DNA of 64,000 bases, taken from the NCBI GenBank assembly GCA_013397435.1, contig VZRG01000268.1:617721-681720 (forward strand), in the 5' to 3' direction. Every line of letters begins with the position of its first letter. The first letter of the stretch is position 1. Source of the DNA: Erythrocercus mccallii. Lineage: Eukaryota; Chordata; Aves; Passeriformes; Dicruridae. The notes under the pieces were generated by a model, which was not told where the DNA came from, did no database searches, and saw only the letters and a list, made by a program, of their open reading frames with translations. Made by a program: the position numbers and the translations under genes. This document shows, in pieces, positions 50,994 through 63,938 of the stretch.

Positions 50994-51224
50994 TCGGATA
51001 TAGATATTCAGAGACACTTTGTAAGGTTTAAGATCAGGATAGACAGCGACAATCCGGAAGAGCACATCTTGTCCTGGTTTATACACAGATTTATCAGTCT
51101 GGATGAATACAGAGGTGCTCTTTGACACATACATCAGGCTGGTACGGTTAGAGAAGATGCGCCAGCCATCAGCATGGCCCTCCACCAGTAATTCATAATT
51201 CCCAGAAGCACTGTTCAGAGGCAG
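50994..51224 (-). CDS. CD109: CD109 exon 4 (MG1 end and MG2 start)
   Basis: Encodes 77 residues from LPLNSASGNYELLVEG to LKPYKVSLNIYIR in phase 0. SVFIQTDKSVYKPGQDV is the hallmark start of macroglobulin domain 2 shared by A2M, C3 and CD109. FSNRTS carries an N-glycosylation sequon. Acceptor TTTTTAAG and donor GTAAGT flank it. It is separated from exon 5 by only 143 bp. Confidence 0.96.
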
Positions 51225-52023
51225 CTTAAAAAGAAATAGTGACTCTCTGTTAGGTATCCAAAATATTCTTGAAGACACTACTATTTAAAAAACATTTGAC
51301 ATAGAGAACTAAGATATACCTGAACTTGTCAACTAATGTAAATTCTCAAAAAGAGAAATGGGGTTTTATTCATGAATTTAATGTATCATTTCAACAGTTA
51401 TCAGAAAATGTCTTATCAGAAACATCTTTTCAACACATTTCCATTTTTTTCATTCCATTTCTTCATTTTCCATTGTTTTGAACAATACAAGTATCTATGC
51501 GTTCATATGCAATTCACAGTCTTACACATAGATCATGCTCTCTCTTTTCAGTTATTTAGAAATTTCCTTAGTTTGATATAATGGACTAATATTTTTCTTC
51601 ATCACTTTTTGCTAATAAATTTTCAAAAAATAAAATATCTGAAGAAGGTATGTGTAAGTAAGATGAGCAGGATAGTAAGAGAACTTCGCACTTGTTTTTT
51701 TACAGTCTTTAACCTTATGTCCTATGGGGTGGAAAAATCAAATACAGAATTTATTTCTCATGAGGTGAGGTACTGCTTGTCAATAGCAACCTCACTGATT
51801 TTGTCTCATTTTTTCATATTTCATAATTACAGCACATACTGTGACTCATTTAGAAAGTAAAATAATAATTCTTCCAAAAATATTAAGAAATAAAGGAAGA
51901 GAAATTTTATATGGTTAACTTATTTTGGATAGACATTGAAGGCTCCTTCAGTGCTGTCAGAAGAGACATATCACTGGCAATGAAATTTAGACCACATAAG
52001 ATCACAGTAATCATGCACAGGTT

Positions 52024-52061
<38 letters not shown>

Positions 52062-54903
52062 CTTTCCAGCTCACAGAGGAAATCTAGAGCTCATAATTCA
52101 GATGCATCACTTCATTTCCTAAAGTTAGCTGGGAGGAATACCAGTCACAGGGGTTGAAAGGCTTAAAGCAGAGATGCTGCAGCACACTGGAATTTTACTT
52201 GAGCAGAGCCTTCACAGATCATCACTGACCCCAGGGACATCCCAGCCCAGATGCTGGCTTCTGTACCACCAGAATGTCTCTTTGAAGAAGGGGAAGGGTT
52301 TTAACACTGCACACAGCTCATTCCAACAAGCAGCCCTGCTGAAAAGCTTAAGAGTCACATGCTTCTGTTTGGAGTTAAAACTGTAAATCTGGAGTAAAAC
52401 CTCAGAAGACAACTAAAGCAGACAGGCTTGCATTTTTCAGCATCACATATAGAACTGAAGCACTCCTCTTGTACTGTAATGAAAATTACAGCTGTTAACT
52501 CACCAGGCACAGCACTTCAAAAGTATCCTACCAAGTGCTATAAAGAAAGGCTGTACTGCTGTCAAAGCTCATTTAACAGTGCACAGTGAAGTAACAGGGA
52601 TTCACAAACATGGCAAAATGTCACTGGGTGACAAATGAGGTAGATGCAAATGTCTGTAGAGAATACACTTCCTTCTCTGTGTGTTTACCTATAAAGAGGA
52701 ACCAACTACAATTCCATCCCTCTCTGTTGACTTTCTGTTTTTAAAAACAAGCCAGGAAAAAAAAAATTAAGGGGGAAAAATAAAAAGGCTCTTTTGCATC
52801 CGTAAGCAGGTCTATGATGACATGGGAAGAAGACATCCTCTGTTTAAAAATCTGGATTTATAGAATTAAATTTTAGATGTAAAGTTCCACACTGAAACAG
52901 ATTTTGCATTTTCTTCAGCTGCAGGTTTTTGTACACACATTGCCAAGGACATATGATTCACATATTTCAACACCCTCCAAGTTCCATTCCAAGTATTCTG
53001 CAATATCTTAAATAAGAGGAACAGCCTTAGCTACTGCAAATACTACCTTATTATTACCTCAAATATTCATTTATGATTATTACTATTTCTTAAAGAAGCT
53101 GTAATCCCTAAAAAGCAGATAGGATTTGCTACAGATGTCCAGGACACATGATAATCATTCAAAATCAAAATGGGGGAAAATAACCTTATTTTTTTTCACC
53201 ATTGCAGTGAATTGTACTCTTACATTATTTTAACATGCTTGCAAGTATTGTCTTCAATTTCTTCTTTAAAAATGTATATCTTCTGTAAATGCTATTTAGA
53301 GATCTCATCTATTTTCCTGCATCCCTTTCCTACCACAAATAACGATAGGTAGCATGGGTTCCTCCCTAGATTTTTATACTTATGTTTCAAAAGAGCTTTC
53401 CTTCCCAAACATGATGACAGAACTGCCTTTCTTGACGTAAAGGTCAGAGACAATGAGGTTTGCATTGCCATGGCAGTGTCTTAGGACAGCTGAGGTGCAA
53501 CATAACCCACCTTTTGTTTCACACATGTATGACACCAGAAACTCCACTAATACAACATTTCCACAATTGCTACAGTATTAGTGACTACCTCAGCCCCACC
53601 AACTCCTTCTCTAAAGGGTTGTTTGTTAACCCAAATACGAGCAAGGCAGCTTTTAACACTAAGGAGGAGGAACTTGCTGTGAAAATATTTTATCTTAGTC
53701 AAAACATCCCAAATGAATGGTATTACTATCCTCATTTTGGCAGTCCTAACACAAGAGAGAAAAAGGCCACCTCACGTACTTCTGACTACACCAACCACCA
53801 TCTTGAGTACCTCAGACAAAGCAGCTACTGTTTCCTCTGGAAAAGATGAGGCTGAATCCAGAAACTCATTACCCACCTTCTGCTACCAGCAAATTACACT
53901 TTGGACAAAACCTAAGTCTACTGTGGCTACACAAATGAATCTTAGAAAATCTTGCCGTCAAAAAATTAGTCAGTTTTCATCACTTCAGATAGCAGTGAGA
54001 GAGGAGAGGGGGGAAAGTACCCTGCCTAGTTTTAGGTGCTTGAAGATTTTAAGACTTGGCCAGATTACATGAAGAAAGTTGTCAATTTAATTTTTTTTTT
54101 TTAATGAACAGAATTTTCTATATTTGATAATGTATAGTTCATACAGATGCATTTCAACGTAGTAATCTTCATAATGTTGAGCTGCTCATTGTCATTGATT
54201 ATCCATCTATCAAATACTCCCAGATTATTTAATCAGAGACAGTTTATTTGAGATCAGAACTTAAACCCACAGGATAAAGGGATACCCAGACATACAGATG
54301 ACTTTGGTAAAATTTTCTTCCTGATACAAATACATAATTCTTTAGATTGGATTTTCAAGATGAATATCCAGGATCATAAATTCAGGATTCATACACAACA
54401 CACAATTCAAGATACGCTTTTGGGGTTTTTTACGTACCTCCACTGAATACACATTGCCAAACCCTTGCAAAGATTGTATATACAATAAATATACAATAGA
54501 AATAAATATACAAATATATTTATGTAAATACAAAAATATATTTTAGTATTTCTCAATTGTTGCTTTGCACAGCTTTTTCAGCTGTTATTAGCCTTCATGG
54601 TGTGTCTAAAATACAGATATAGATATTGGCCAGTAAAAAAAGGCACAAATCAAATTTCTGTGTTCAAGTTTTATGATAGTTTGTGTTGATGCTGGAAATC
54701 AGCTCCCAAGTCCTGTAATTACTTCTAACAAGATGCAGAGCATTTGATTTGAAAACCCCTTAATTTATTGGTCAGTAAATATATTCATCTGAGACTGTGA
54801 AAACAACTGGGATCACATGCAAAATATATCATCAACACCAACAGGTGGTAAGTCACAGGGAGTCACATTTTCTGAGGAAGGAGGGAAGGAAAAAAATACT
54901 TAC
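51225..54903 (-). other. CD109 intron 3
   Basis: 3.7-kb intron with a (TC)n microsatellite at 52,026-52,055. Open frames on the plus strand near 53,460-54,072 have no recognised motif and look like chance frames. Confidence 0.8.
52026..52055. repeat. (TC)n microsatellite
   Basis: About 15 uninterrupted TC units followed by GTGTGT. It is a likely length-polymorphic locus. Confidence 0.97.
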
Positions 54904-54932
54904 TACTGGAAGAACAAGAGTCCCAAAGGTAT
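54904..54932 (-). CDS. CD109: CD109 exon 3 (end of MG1), 29-bp micro-exon
   Basis: This 29-nt exon is AG-acceptor 'TTTTTTGTTCAG', then two bases of a split codon, then TFGTLVLPV, then the strong donor GTAAGT. It matches the human segment SFKTLTLPS, which directly precedes LPLNSA, and the next exon here begins LPLNSA in phase. The preceding exon must end with one base of the split codon. It is short, so the call rests on motif, splice sites and phase together. The position of exon 2 is unknown. Confidence 0.8.
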
Positions 54933-55525
54933 CTGAACAAAAAAGAGGAAATATCACACTGTCAGAAATCTGTGAGATTAACTACCATAAACTTACCAAA
55001 ACATCAACATTACCTTAGAAGAGCAGTGCTCCTCCCCTTACATGATTGATGGAAGACGTGAGATACCTTCTGCAGTGCTGCAAAAGCATGAACGCCAACC
55101 TACAGCAACATAACTTCTCTGTTTGGTGGGGGCTGTTGTCCATGTTCTCTGCTTGAACATTTTTCTTTACATTCACAGTGACTGAAACCCTTTTATGATC
55201 CATTCAACCCTCAATGCCACCCAAGTTATTATTTTCCATTGATTCTGCAGTACAGATGAAGACTAAAACTTTTGAAACCATGCATAGGATTTATCACTCT
55301 TAAGCAAAGCAGCACACAGAATTAACTTCACGAAATTATGTCACCATGGGGAAAAGTAACATATCAATATATTTGGGTTAATATGACTTATTGCTTTAAC
55401 TATTTTAGATAATGTGGCCTCAAATATTTTTAGAATCCAAATAAATGCCCTGTTAAACTCCTGGATATCGTTGCATCATGAAGCTATTAGTGTCACAGCT
55501 CTTATCTTAATTACATCATGAATTA

Positions 55526-56170
55526 TAGAATAGAATAGAACAGAATAGAACAGAACATTCCAGTTGCAAGGGACCTGATCACTCATCAAAGGCTCATCAA
55601 AAGTTAAATAATGTTATTAGTGGCATTGCCCAAAGAGGATTCTCTTAAACACTGACAGGTTTCAGACATCAATTACATCTCTAGGAAACCTGTTCCAGTG
55701 GTAGACAACCCTCTCAGTAAAGAAATGCTTCCCAATGTCCAGCTTGAAGCCCCCCTGCTGTGGCTCTCAAGGTTTCCCACACCTCCTACCACTGGATAGC
55801 AGGCAGAAGAGATCACACCTGTCTCCACTTCCCCTCCTCAGAAAGCTGTAGATAGCAACGGGAGTGCCCCTCAGCCAGACTAGAGAAACCAAAGGCCTTT
55901 AGCTGCTTCTCACAGGACATGCCTTTGAGCCCTGTCACCAGTTTTGTGGCCCTCCCTAGATGCACTGAAGGACCTTCTAAAACTGTGAGGCCCAGAAATG
56001 CACAGAGTACTCAAGATGAGGCAGCAACAAAGCTGAATGCAGTGGAATAATCACCTCTCTTGATCAGCTGGTGATGCTGTGCTTGATGCACCCCTCAAGT
56101 CTGTGGTTCCCCCTTTTGGCTGCCAAGACACACTGCTGACTCATATTTGCTTCTGCTGATTCTATTCAGT
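55526..56170 (-). mobile_element. CR1 LINE 3' portion (~650 bp)
   Basis: Antisense CR1 starting with an (AGAAT)n-like tail at 55,526, then TTGCAAGGGACCTG, AAACCTGTTCCAGTGGTAGA, TCAGTAAAGAAATGCTTCCC, TGTGGCCCTCCCTAGATGCA and ACAGAGTACTCAAGATGAGG, through to CTGCTGACTCATATTTG. It is the longest CR1 copy here and its tail has drifted into a pentamer repeat. Confidence 0.9.
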
Positions 56171-59100
56171 TCAACCTTTTTGTATCTCCTAAAAAGCCAC
56201 AGTTTTATACCTACCTTTTACTCAACTGTTTCATAGAGTAAGAAAAAAAATTATTTATGTCCTTTTTGATCCTGGACCTAAAGACATTCCAAGATGAAGC
56301 AATCACTCAACCTCTGAACTTCAATAAATGGGAGTTTTAAAAGTCAATGAATTCTTTCCTTTGACAATGGCAAACAGATGGAAACTCAATGAATTGAATG
56401 CAGGTTGTCCTGACTGCTGCCAGAGCACTAAAGGAAAAATGCTATGTACCATTTATTCAAATTATAAACTGGGTTAAACCAATTGACTCACATCCCACAA
56501 ATGAAGTCCGTGGGTAGCACACTCCAGTACTTTATTCTGGTATTCAAAACCTTAATAGGCATGGGCAGTACTGGGCCTAAGGAGCATAGTTCTTTCCACA
56601 ACATGCTTATGTTGCTGGAAAGCAACCTATTTTTTTTTTGTCATACCCTCCACTTGAGAAGCATCTCATGCAGTCATTAACTCTGAGCAACCTCATTAGC
56701 CTTTGAGGTTTTCCAGACAGGAGTGTCTGGCAAAACACTTTTCTCAGTAGCCAGTGGAAAGGACAAATTGCCCCAATTCACAGTGGTGGGGAGCCCCCAC
56801 ACTTGGCCAAGGTTGCTTGGCAGACAGGAGAGGCATTACAAAGTCCTGCGGAGTACCTGATCCATAGGTGATGTAAACACCTCTAGATACACTGATATAT
56901 TTATTCCCAACATCTACCCAAACAACCCCATGCTCAAACAATTGCACTAAGAGACATAATTTTAGCTAAAGGAAACTTAGATCTTCCTAACTCAGGACAG
57001 AGTGAGTTACCATTAAGTAGGAAGAATTTTTCTTAGGAGATTATATTTCTGTACAGGGAGCAAGAGGGAGCAAGATGCATGGTAACTATTAACAGGGATG
57101 GTACAAAGTTACCTCCTGAAATTTCTCTGTTATACACTAAAACCATAACCCTTCTCTTGTTTCTTTCCCTCTGTGAAATAAGGCTGTGCTAAAGCTGGGG
57201 TTTGTACAACCACAACCCATATTACCAGAGGAAAAAAGAAATAACCTTTGTCACTGCTGATAATTGGTTATTAACAAGAAATAGAAACCATTTACCACGT
57301 GTCTGAGTGGATATGCACATGGCTAAGTTCTGCTATGCTAGCTTTAATCTAATCCACACAGCTAATTACAGCAATGTCCAGCAAGTTCAGGAGTGATTTC
57401 AGTACACTGGGAGACACCAAGCACATATCTGATATTTGTACCACAGCCCACATCATGGGGTTTCTATTTCCACCTTTACCCCACCAGGGCAAACACACTG
57501 GTACCCACACCCTGCAAGAGCACAGTGACAAGGGAACGGCTGCACATAGTCCTGTGCAGCATCTACCAGCTTGCAAAGCAACCTCAACAGGGCAGGCACT
57601 TCAAAGCTTTCTCATCAGGGCAGTGCCTGCTTGCCTCCACCTGTTCTGAGAACAAGTGGCATGCAAAAAACCAGAAATCTTACAGCAAGGTTTCTTTCTT
57701 GCTCCCAAGCCTGGGAGATCTAACATCAGGTCTGAGCTAGGTAAAAATGTAATGCAGATGGGGAAAGACTTGGGGAGGAGGGAGATTTATATCACAGTTG
57801 CAATTTGCATTTGTGCAACTCAGAAAGGATTTACCTTCTTGAGGCAGTGCTAGGGAGCCACAGCCTCCCTCCCTGGCTGCTGTGATAAAGCCCAGAGCGC
57901 TGTCTAATTCCCAGCCAGTAAGAATCATAAAAGAGGCTCCAGGGCATGAGGTAATCTTCCAATTTATGTCACTACGTAATTATTTTGCTAGGAATTGAGC
58001 AGCCTGGGTAGATCTGAAATTCTTTAGCATTGCAGTGGATTGCCCTGTCACGCAAGATTTTCCCATGTTCTCAGAGACTATCAAGCTGCAGTCAGCTCCC
58101 TGGAGCTCTGCTCAGCTATGCCTAGGGATGACTTTGGAAGTGCTCAACCAAGAGCTGTAGGCAAAACATTTCCTTTATGTCAATGCTGAATAGTGTAAAT
58201 TCCCCAATTTTTCTGTTCACTTGATGAATTAAAGTTGTATTTAATCGTACAGCAATCAGGTTTATAAGGAATTAACCATGATCCAACAGGTAGCACATAT
58301 CACTGCTCTGCTGCAAGCCCTCCTGTCGTGCAGCTGACCTTAACCCAAATGCAGTGTGTAGCACTTTCACGAGATCAGTCAAGTCTGGCATCTACCATCC
58401 CCAGAAATGGCAACAGCCTTCTGTCTTCTTCAACACCACCCTGCAAAGAATCCCTTCAGTTATGAAATATAGGTAACTAACTACGGGCAGAAGAAGTAGG
58501 TTTAGAAAGGAGCCCAGAACAGCTAAGCCGCCTGCACCAAGCACTGCAAACCACAAAACGCTTCCTCCTGACTCATTCCATCTGCTCTCTGCAACAGCAG
58601 TCACCAGCACAACTGGAGTGAGACATAGCAGGGAACAAGTAGACAAGAGCACAGGTCCCTGCTACCACAAGAGATTAGTTAGGGAATACTTCCAGCTGGG
58701 AGTCATGGCTTGGTTTTAGGGGGAGACATGAAAAATTCAGCGGACTGTTCCAGACTAATCTTGAAGGAAAACAAAGTACCAAAATTCCCAACAGAAGTCA
58801 CATGAGCCTTCAAAAAAAATCTTTCTCCTTGTCATTTACAAAACCATTTCTTTCACAGAATTCCTTGTACTATATTCATTCAATAACTACTGCAATGAGA
58901 AAATAGAAGGAAATAGAGTGGAAACAAATGCCACACTGTCCTTTTCCTCAAAATCCTTGGCATTTAGGATTGTCCAGCAGAAGAGGAATCAAAGACAAAT
59001 GTGGGAGTGACATGTCAGCAGTGTATTCAAGTATTTTTCTACCCTGCCATTTTTTGTCTAATATTATTATTATCAATAAAGCACATATAAAAAATTCTAC

Positions 59101-62100
59101 GTAGACACATGCATAGTTTTTTTAGACTTGTGGAGGCCTGCACAAACAATGGCATCCTAAATTCTTCCCACTGCATGGGCCTGACCCAAACCCAGAAACT
59201 TAATGCTACCCCTTCTTGAGATGACACCACTAGGACTAGTCATAAATGTTTCAGCTTCCACCCCTAAAAAAGGACAGAGGTTCTAGAAAAATGACTGTAT
59301 GGCTTGGCACAGTGAACTAGAGCTTGTGCCAATATGTATCAGTAAAGCAGCACTTCAGTCCGTCATTTACATGAAGTCAGCACTCACTCTATATTCTAGC
59401 TCATATGCGGGTATTGCTACGAACAGATTTTCTTACTTAAACTTTTCTATCTATGTCCTCAGTCCTTCTTACTAATGTGTGAGGAAAAAAAAAATATAAC
59501 TGGAATCACTTCAGATGGATTTACTGAAATTATGCCACATCTTTGTTCTGGCAGCTGTGTTCATATATGCTTAAGAAATGTTTACAGAAAAACATTTTCT
59601 TTGCAGTGGCAAATGGAGTTATTTTCTATTGCTGAATCAATTTCAAAAACTCATATCATATAAATAAAAATTAGTGTTCTTCAATGTCCTTCCAGATTCT
59701 TATTCCCATCCAAAATATATACTATTTTTGTGGTTTTTTTTAAAAAAAAAGGAAGCAGTAATACCAAGGCCTAAGCTGTTCAGGAAGTTAAAAACACTTA
59801 TTCTTCAAAGACCTGAAAATCTGTTGAGTTCACAGTTTGCTTTAAATATGTCATACTCCTCATCTATCACCCAAATTAGCACTGATTATTTACACAAATA
59901 GCCCAAAATATAGAGCTTAAGCCACTGCTGTTAAGTTACGGCTCAGTTTGGCCAGGATGACAGAAGGAGGAGCAATATAGCACTCACACACACAACAAGG
60001 ATTGCCAGGGGACGTCAGCATTCGGGCTGACATCCAAAGCCAAATGAGGCCATGCGGCCTGTAGCAAAGGGGTAGAACTTGCTCCAAAAAGCCTCCTAAA
60101 TCCAACACTGCATACACTTCCCTCCACAGCCACCTCCTCCCTACTTCCTCCACCTCTTATCCTTTTCAGTTGTTCTTGCAAACCTGGAGGCTAAAAGCAC
60201 TCAGAAATTATAGAGGAGGAGAGAGGCAAAGTAGCAGTGCTGTCTGTGGAGAAGGACGTAACAGGAATAATCTAAACTAAACCAAAGCTTATCACCTGAG
60301 GGTTTGGTCAAGAGACAGGGCACCAGAGCCCTGGAGGACAAAAGAAAGGCAGAATGCACAGATTTTTTGTGATTAAAGCTATGTTTTACCAAACTCTGCA
60401 GTTGCTAGCAAGTTCTAGCTTCAGTCTGCAATGGGAAGTGTAGGGATATTTTCCTGACAACTAGGAAGAAACCCTTCTCCACCTAAATACAAAAGTTTTT
60501 CCCTAATCTCCATGATCAGAAGAGTGGGAGATACCAAACCACAGCACATCCAGAAACACTCTTGGCCAGGACAGAACAGATGCAGATTTACCCAAACATA
60601 TGAACAGAAGAGGCATTGTCCTTCCTCTTCTCTGCCCCCTGACCACAGCATTCTCTGTGTCTTTCCACCTTACGTGGCAAAGGAGTTGTGGTACCCCTCT
60701 GCTTGTCCCTTCTACTGATTCAGCCATTCTTCCCTCGTCAGCATTGTCAGATCTACCCTTGAGGAAAACCACCATCTCCCACCCTCTCAGACCTCTCAGA
60801 CTGCTGATAGCAGTATCCACCTCTTCCCTTGCCCTGCCACATCCATGATCCCTTTGCCAAGCAAGTGACATGTTTCTTGCTGATTGGTCCTTTTCAGACT
60901 TAAAACATAACTCAGGCATTTAAATCTTCACTCAGTCTTCTAGAGTCAACCAACCAACTCCATGGATTATACTATTATTACCACTTACAGCTAAGTAGTC
61001 AGAGATCAGCCGGTTGCAAGAACACAATACTTAGAAAACACTCTCTGGTTTATCTAAGACTGCATGCTGGGTAGGAAAACAGAACAGCTTCATATTTCCA
61101 AAACTAAATAATCTTTTTAATCACAGACCTTCTGAGAGCTATCCAGGCACTAGCATTGCTTAAACTCAAGTACAGCCTCTTTTCAACTTTTTCCCAAGAT
61201 AAATTTGAGAGCCATCCATGGACTTCTTGTTATGTGTATGACATTACCACTGCCATACCATACCATAATAACTATACGGTCATAACTTATAAATTTATAG
61301 CTCTTAGGGAGGCAATTTTTGAATACTAAACAGAAAACTTTCTTGACATCAGATCCAGTCTGTGAAACTTTCAAGACAATTCAGAATAATCTCAGACTTA
61401 AGCCTTTTACACAACTAAATGTGAAATACACTTCATCCCCTCGGTGACTATATACAAACACACAAACTCACACCTATCTCCACATCCTGCTCTCAAGGCA
61501 CTATTGGCCACCCTTACTATCCATTCTGATGTCCATGAAATAAACACAGACAAAGCCACTATCAAGGCAATTAAAAGCAGTTGCAGTTTTTATTCCAACT
61601 TAAAACACAGGAAAATCACATTAGGACAAAATATGGCTAAGACTGTACATGCCAGACATTTGGCAGTATTAACACCACCCTCATCACGTCAATTGCTGTA
61701 GCTGGAGCAAAATTTCAAAATCAAGTCACCTCTCAAACTCATTTACTGCAAATAACGCATTCAGAATCTATTGAAATTTCTGCTTAGAGGGAGTGAAAGA
61801 AGGTTTGTTCTCATGTTAGTTTTATTCCATTTTCTGGAACACAATCAAAATTTGTGATGACAAAGCCACATATTTTTTCTGAGGCAGTAAAATTATTTGA
61901 ATACATAAAAATATCACCAGAGACTTCCTTCATCAGTAAATAAAGGCAATGCAAATCCCTAACATACAAAACAAGCACCTGGACCTCACAGCTATACCTC
62001 CAGGCAGCTAAAGTTGTCTCTCAACTATAACTATGTTTTCCATGCACATACTTATTTGGACTGCAGTGAATCTAGGTGAACCAGCATCATCTCTTGGCGC

Positions 62101-62639
62101 TTGCTATTCAATCTCTGCTGACAAGATCTCAACTCTGCCTTCACAAACAGGTAGTCATGGATAGCACAGCATGGAAACCAGCAACACTGCCAGTGCTGAC
62201 AGTCATAAGGGTCTTGTGAGAAGTCACCCCTGTATGACTGGAAACTCAGAAATTTCCCAACTGCCTGGTGCCTCCACAGGTATTTCTGCAACTCTATACT
62301 TCAGCTTGGATATCCTTCTAACTAGACACCACTAAGGACATCACCTTAAATCCATCTACTATTAGCTCCCACTCTTTTCTCTTTAAAGCTACTTTTAATG
62401 TACCTAATAGTACATAGCAGGTGTATAGTCCACTTCTCCTGATACCTCATCCCAGTTCCTCCCATCTCAGACGCTTTCCAGAACATTGAAGAGACTCCCA
62501 GGTCAAACCAAAGCCTATTTGGCCTAAGGTGCCATCTCCAGCAATGATCAAGGACAGACATCTGAAAAGTGTAAGAAGTGAACAGGTACATAGTGACCCT
62601 TTCTTGAGTACTCTTCCCAGCCTATGCAATCTGTGTATC

Positions 62640-63715
62640 TTTATACTGGGCCAATCCTTCATGGACTTTTGTCTTGTGAATTTGTGCAATCATGTTTTCC
62701 CTCCACAACAACTGGGACATGGAGTTCCACAATTTATTTTCATCTCACGTGAAGGCCCATCTTCTTCTGTCAGGTTTGAACTTGTCTCCTGGGAGATCTT
62801 TCCCTCTGCTCTCCCTGGCATTTCTCCAGTTGGTTCATGGCTCCATGATGAGTGCCAAAAATCAGCATTCCCCAGGATGCCTAATTAGGCTGTGAAGATT
62901 ACTAGAATACTTTCTCACAGAGTACAGAAAATACTTCTGTGTGTATACCTCTGAGTACAATCCTTTTTTGAGCACCACGGTATTATTTACAAGCCTTTAC
63001 CTTCTGTTACTTTTAAACCATCATCCCCCTATACACACACCTCTTTTTCTGCAAGACTGTATCACCTTGTTTCCCATCCAATAAAGGAATGTTCTTTTAT
63101 TCATCAACAAAAGCAGAACTAAGAACTAGTTCTAGCAAATTACATTCCAGTTTTTCACTAATCATTTCTGGTATTGCCAAAATGAGTTCAAAATTTAATC
63201 CTTTCAGTGTCCTTACCACCCCTTCACTAATCTAATAAACATTGTCCCTTTTCCATTCATGTCAGTCATACTGAGCAATACAGTTTCAGGGCAGCTCATT
63301 TCAAGTTTGAAAGTGAACCACTTAGACCTTTTTGATGAGCACTATTTCTCACCCAGCCACAAACATATTAAATAAGAATTTCATGCTGTTCCTACTTCCC
63401 CAGCTGGCTTGTCAAAGTGCCATGCCAGACTATTAAGAGCCTCAGTAAAATCAAAATATAAAAACATCTTACTTCTTCTCCACCTACAACCCATGCCAAC
63501 CCATAGTGCAACACATTTTTTGCAGGTTTTCAATCTTTCAGAACTTCTCTGTTCACTCATGCTCTCAAAACTTCACTAGCAGATTTTAAAGTAATTTCAG
63601 TCAATTCCCTAAATATTCTACAGAAAATTTTATCAAGCCTAAACACCTATTTGACCAAAGTACTCTTTAAACTGTTCCTCCCCTTTTGTATCCTAATTCT
63701 TAAGCCTTTTCCATA
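62640..63715 (-). mobile_element. Ancient CR1/L3-like LINE (diverged)
   Basis: Antisense relic of the reverse-transcriptase part and following region of a CR1/L3-type LINE. Recognisable landmarks are ACATGGAGTTCCACAATTTA, TTTGAACTTGTCTCCTGGGA, CTCAGTAAAATCAAAATATA and GTACTCTTTAAACTGTTCCT. Similarity is patchy and judged by eye; the true extent may be larger or broken into pieces. Confidence 0.5.
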
Positions 63716-63938
63716 ACAGTTAGTTGATCTTAGTGAAGACTGAACACTTACTGCCTCTCAGCATCATTAATAATTAGAGTAGCAAGCCACAGAAGCAGCA
63801 ACCCTTCTCATCAGAGTAGCAAGCCACATCCTATGCTAGCTTTCTTGCTACCAATATGCCAGTTGGAAACCCTGCATTACTATCCTTCATATTCTTTCCT
63901 ACTGATGGTTTGGCCTTACCAGTTTTGTCCTCCATTAC

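Noticed and set aside
53460..54072. Two overlapping plus-strand frames of 129 and 119 codons with a short ACTATCCTCATTTTGGCAG motif recalling L2/MIR tails
   Set aside because: No protein motif, and the repeat-like motif is too short to call an element.
55015..55203. Minus-strand frame with KRVSVTVNVKKN, resembling the MG1 strand before exon 3
   Set aside because: An in-frame stop lies just upstream, there is no pyrimidine-rich acceptor, and no good donor gives the phase exon 3 requires.
58392..58652. Minus-strand frame of 86 codons with signal-peptide-like and hydrophobic stretches
   Set aside because: It starts at GTG rather than ATG, has no recognised family, no promoter context and no link in phase to exon 3.
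60503..60919. 138-codon minus-strand frame, one of the longest outside CD109
   Set aside because: The opposite strand is also open in part, there is no domain or splice context, and local composition is GC-richer, which lengthens chance frames.
62052..62291. Minus-strand frame with YLFVKAELRS, faintly like the MG1 VKAELLK segment
   Set aside because: Surrounding residues do not match, the frame ends at a stop before any usable donor, and the phase is wrong.
63776..63827. Direct repeat AGAGTAGCAAGCCACA, two copies 37 bp apart
   Set aside because: Short and isolated; not enough to call a duplication event or element.
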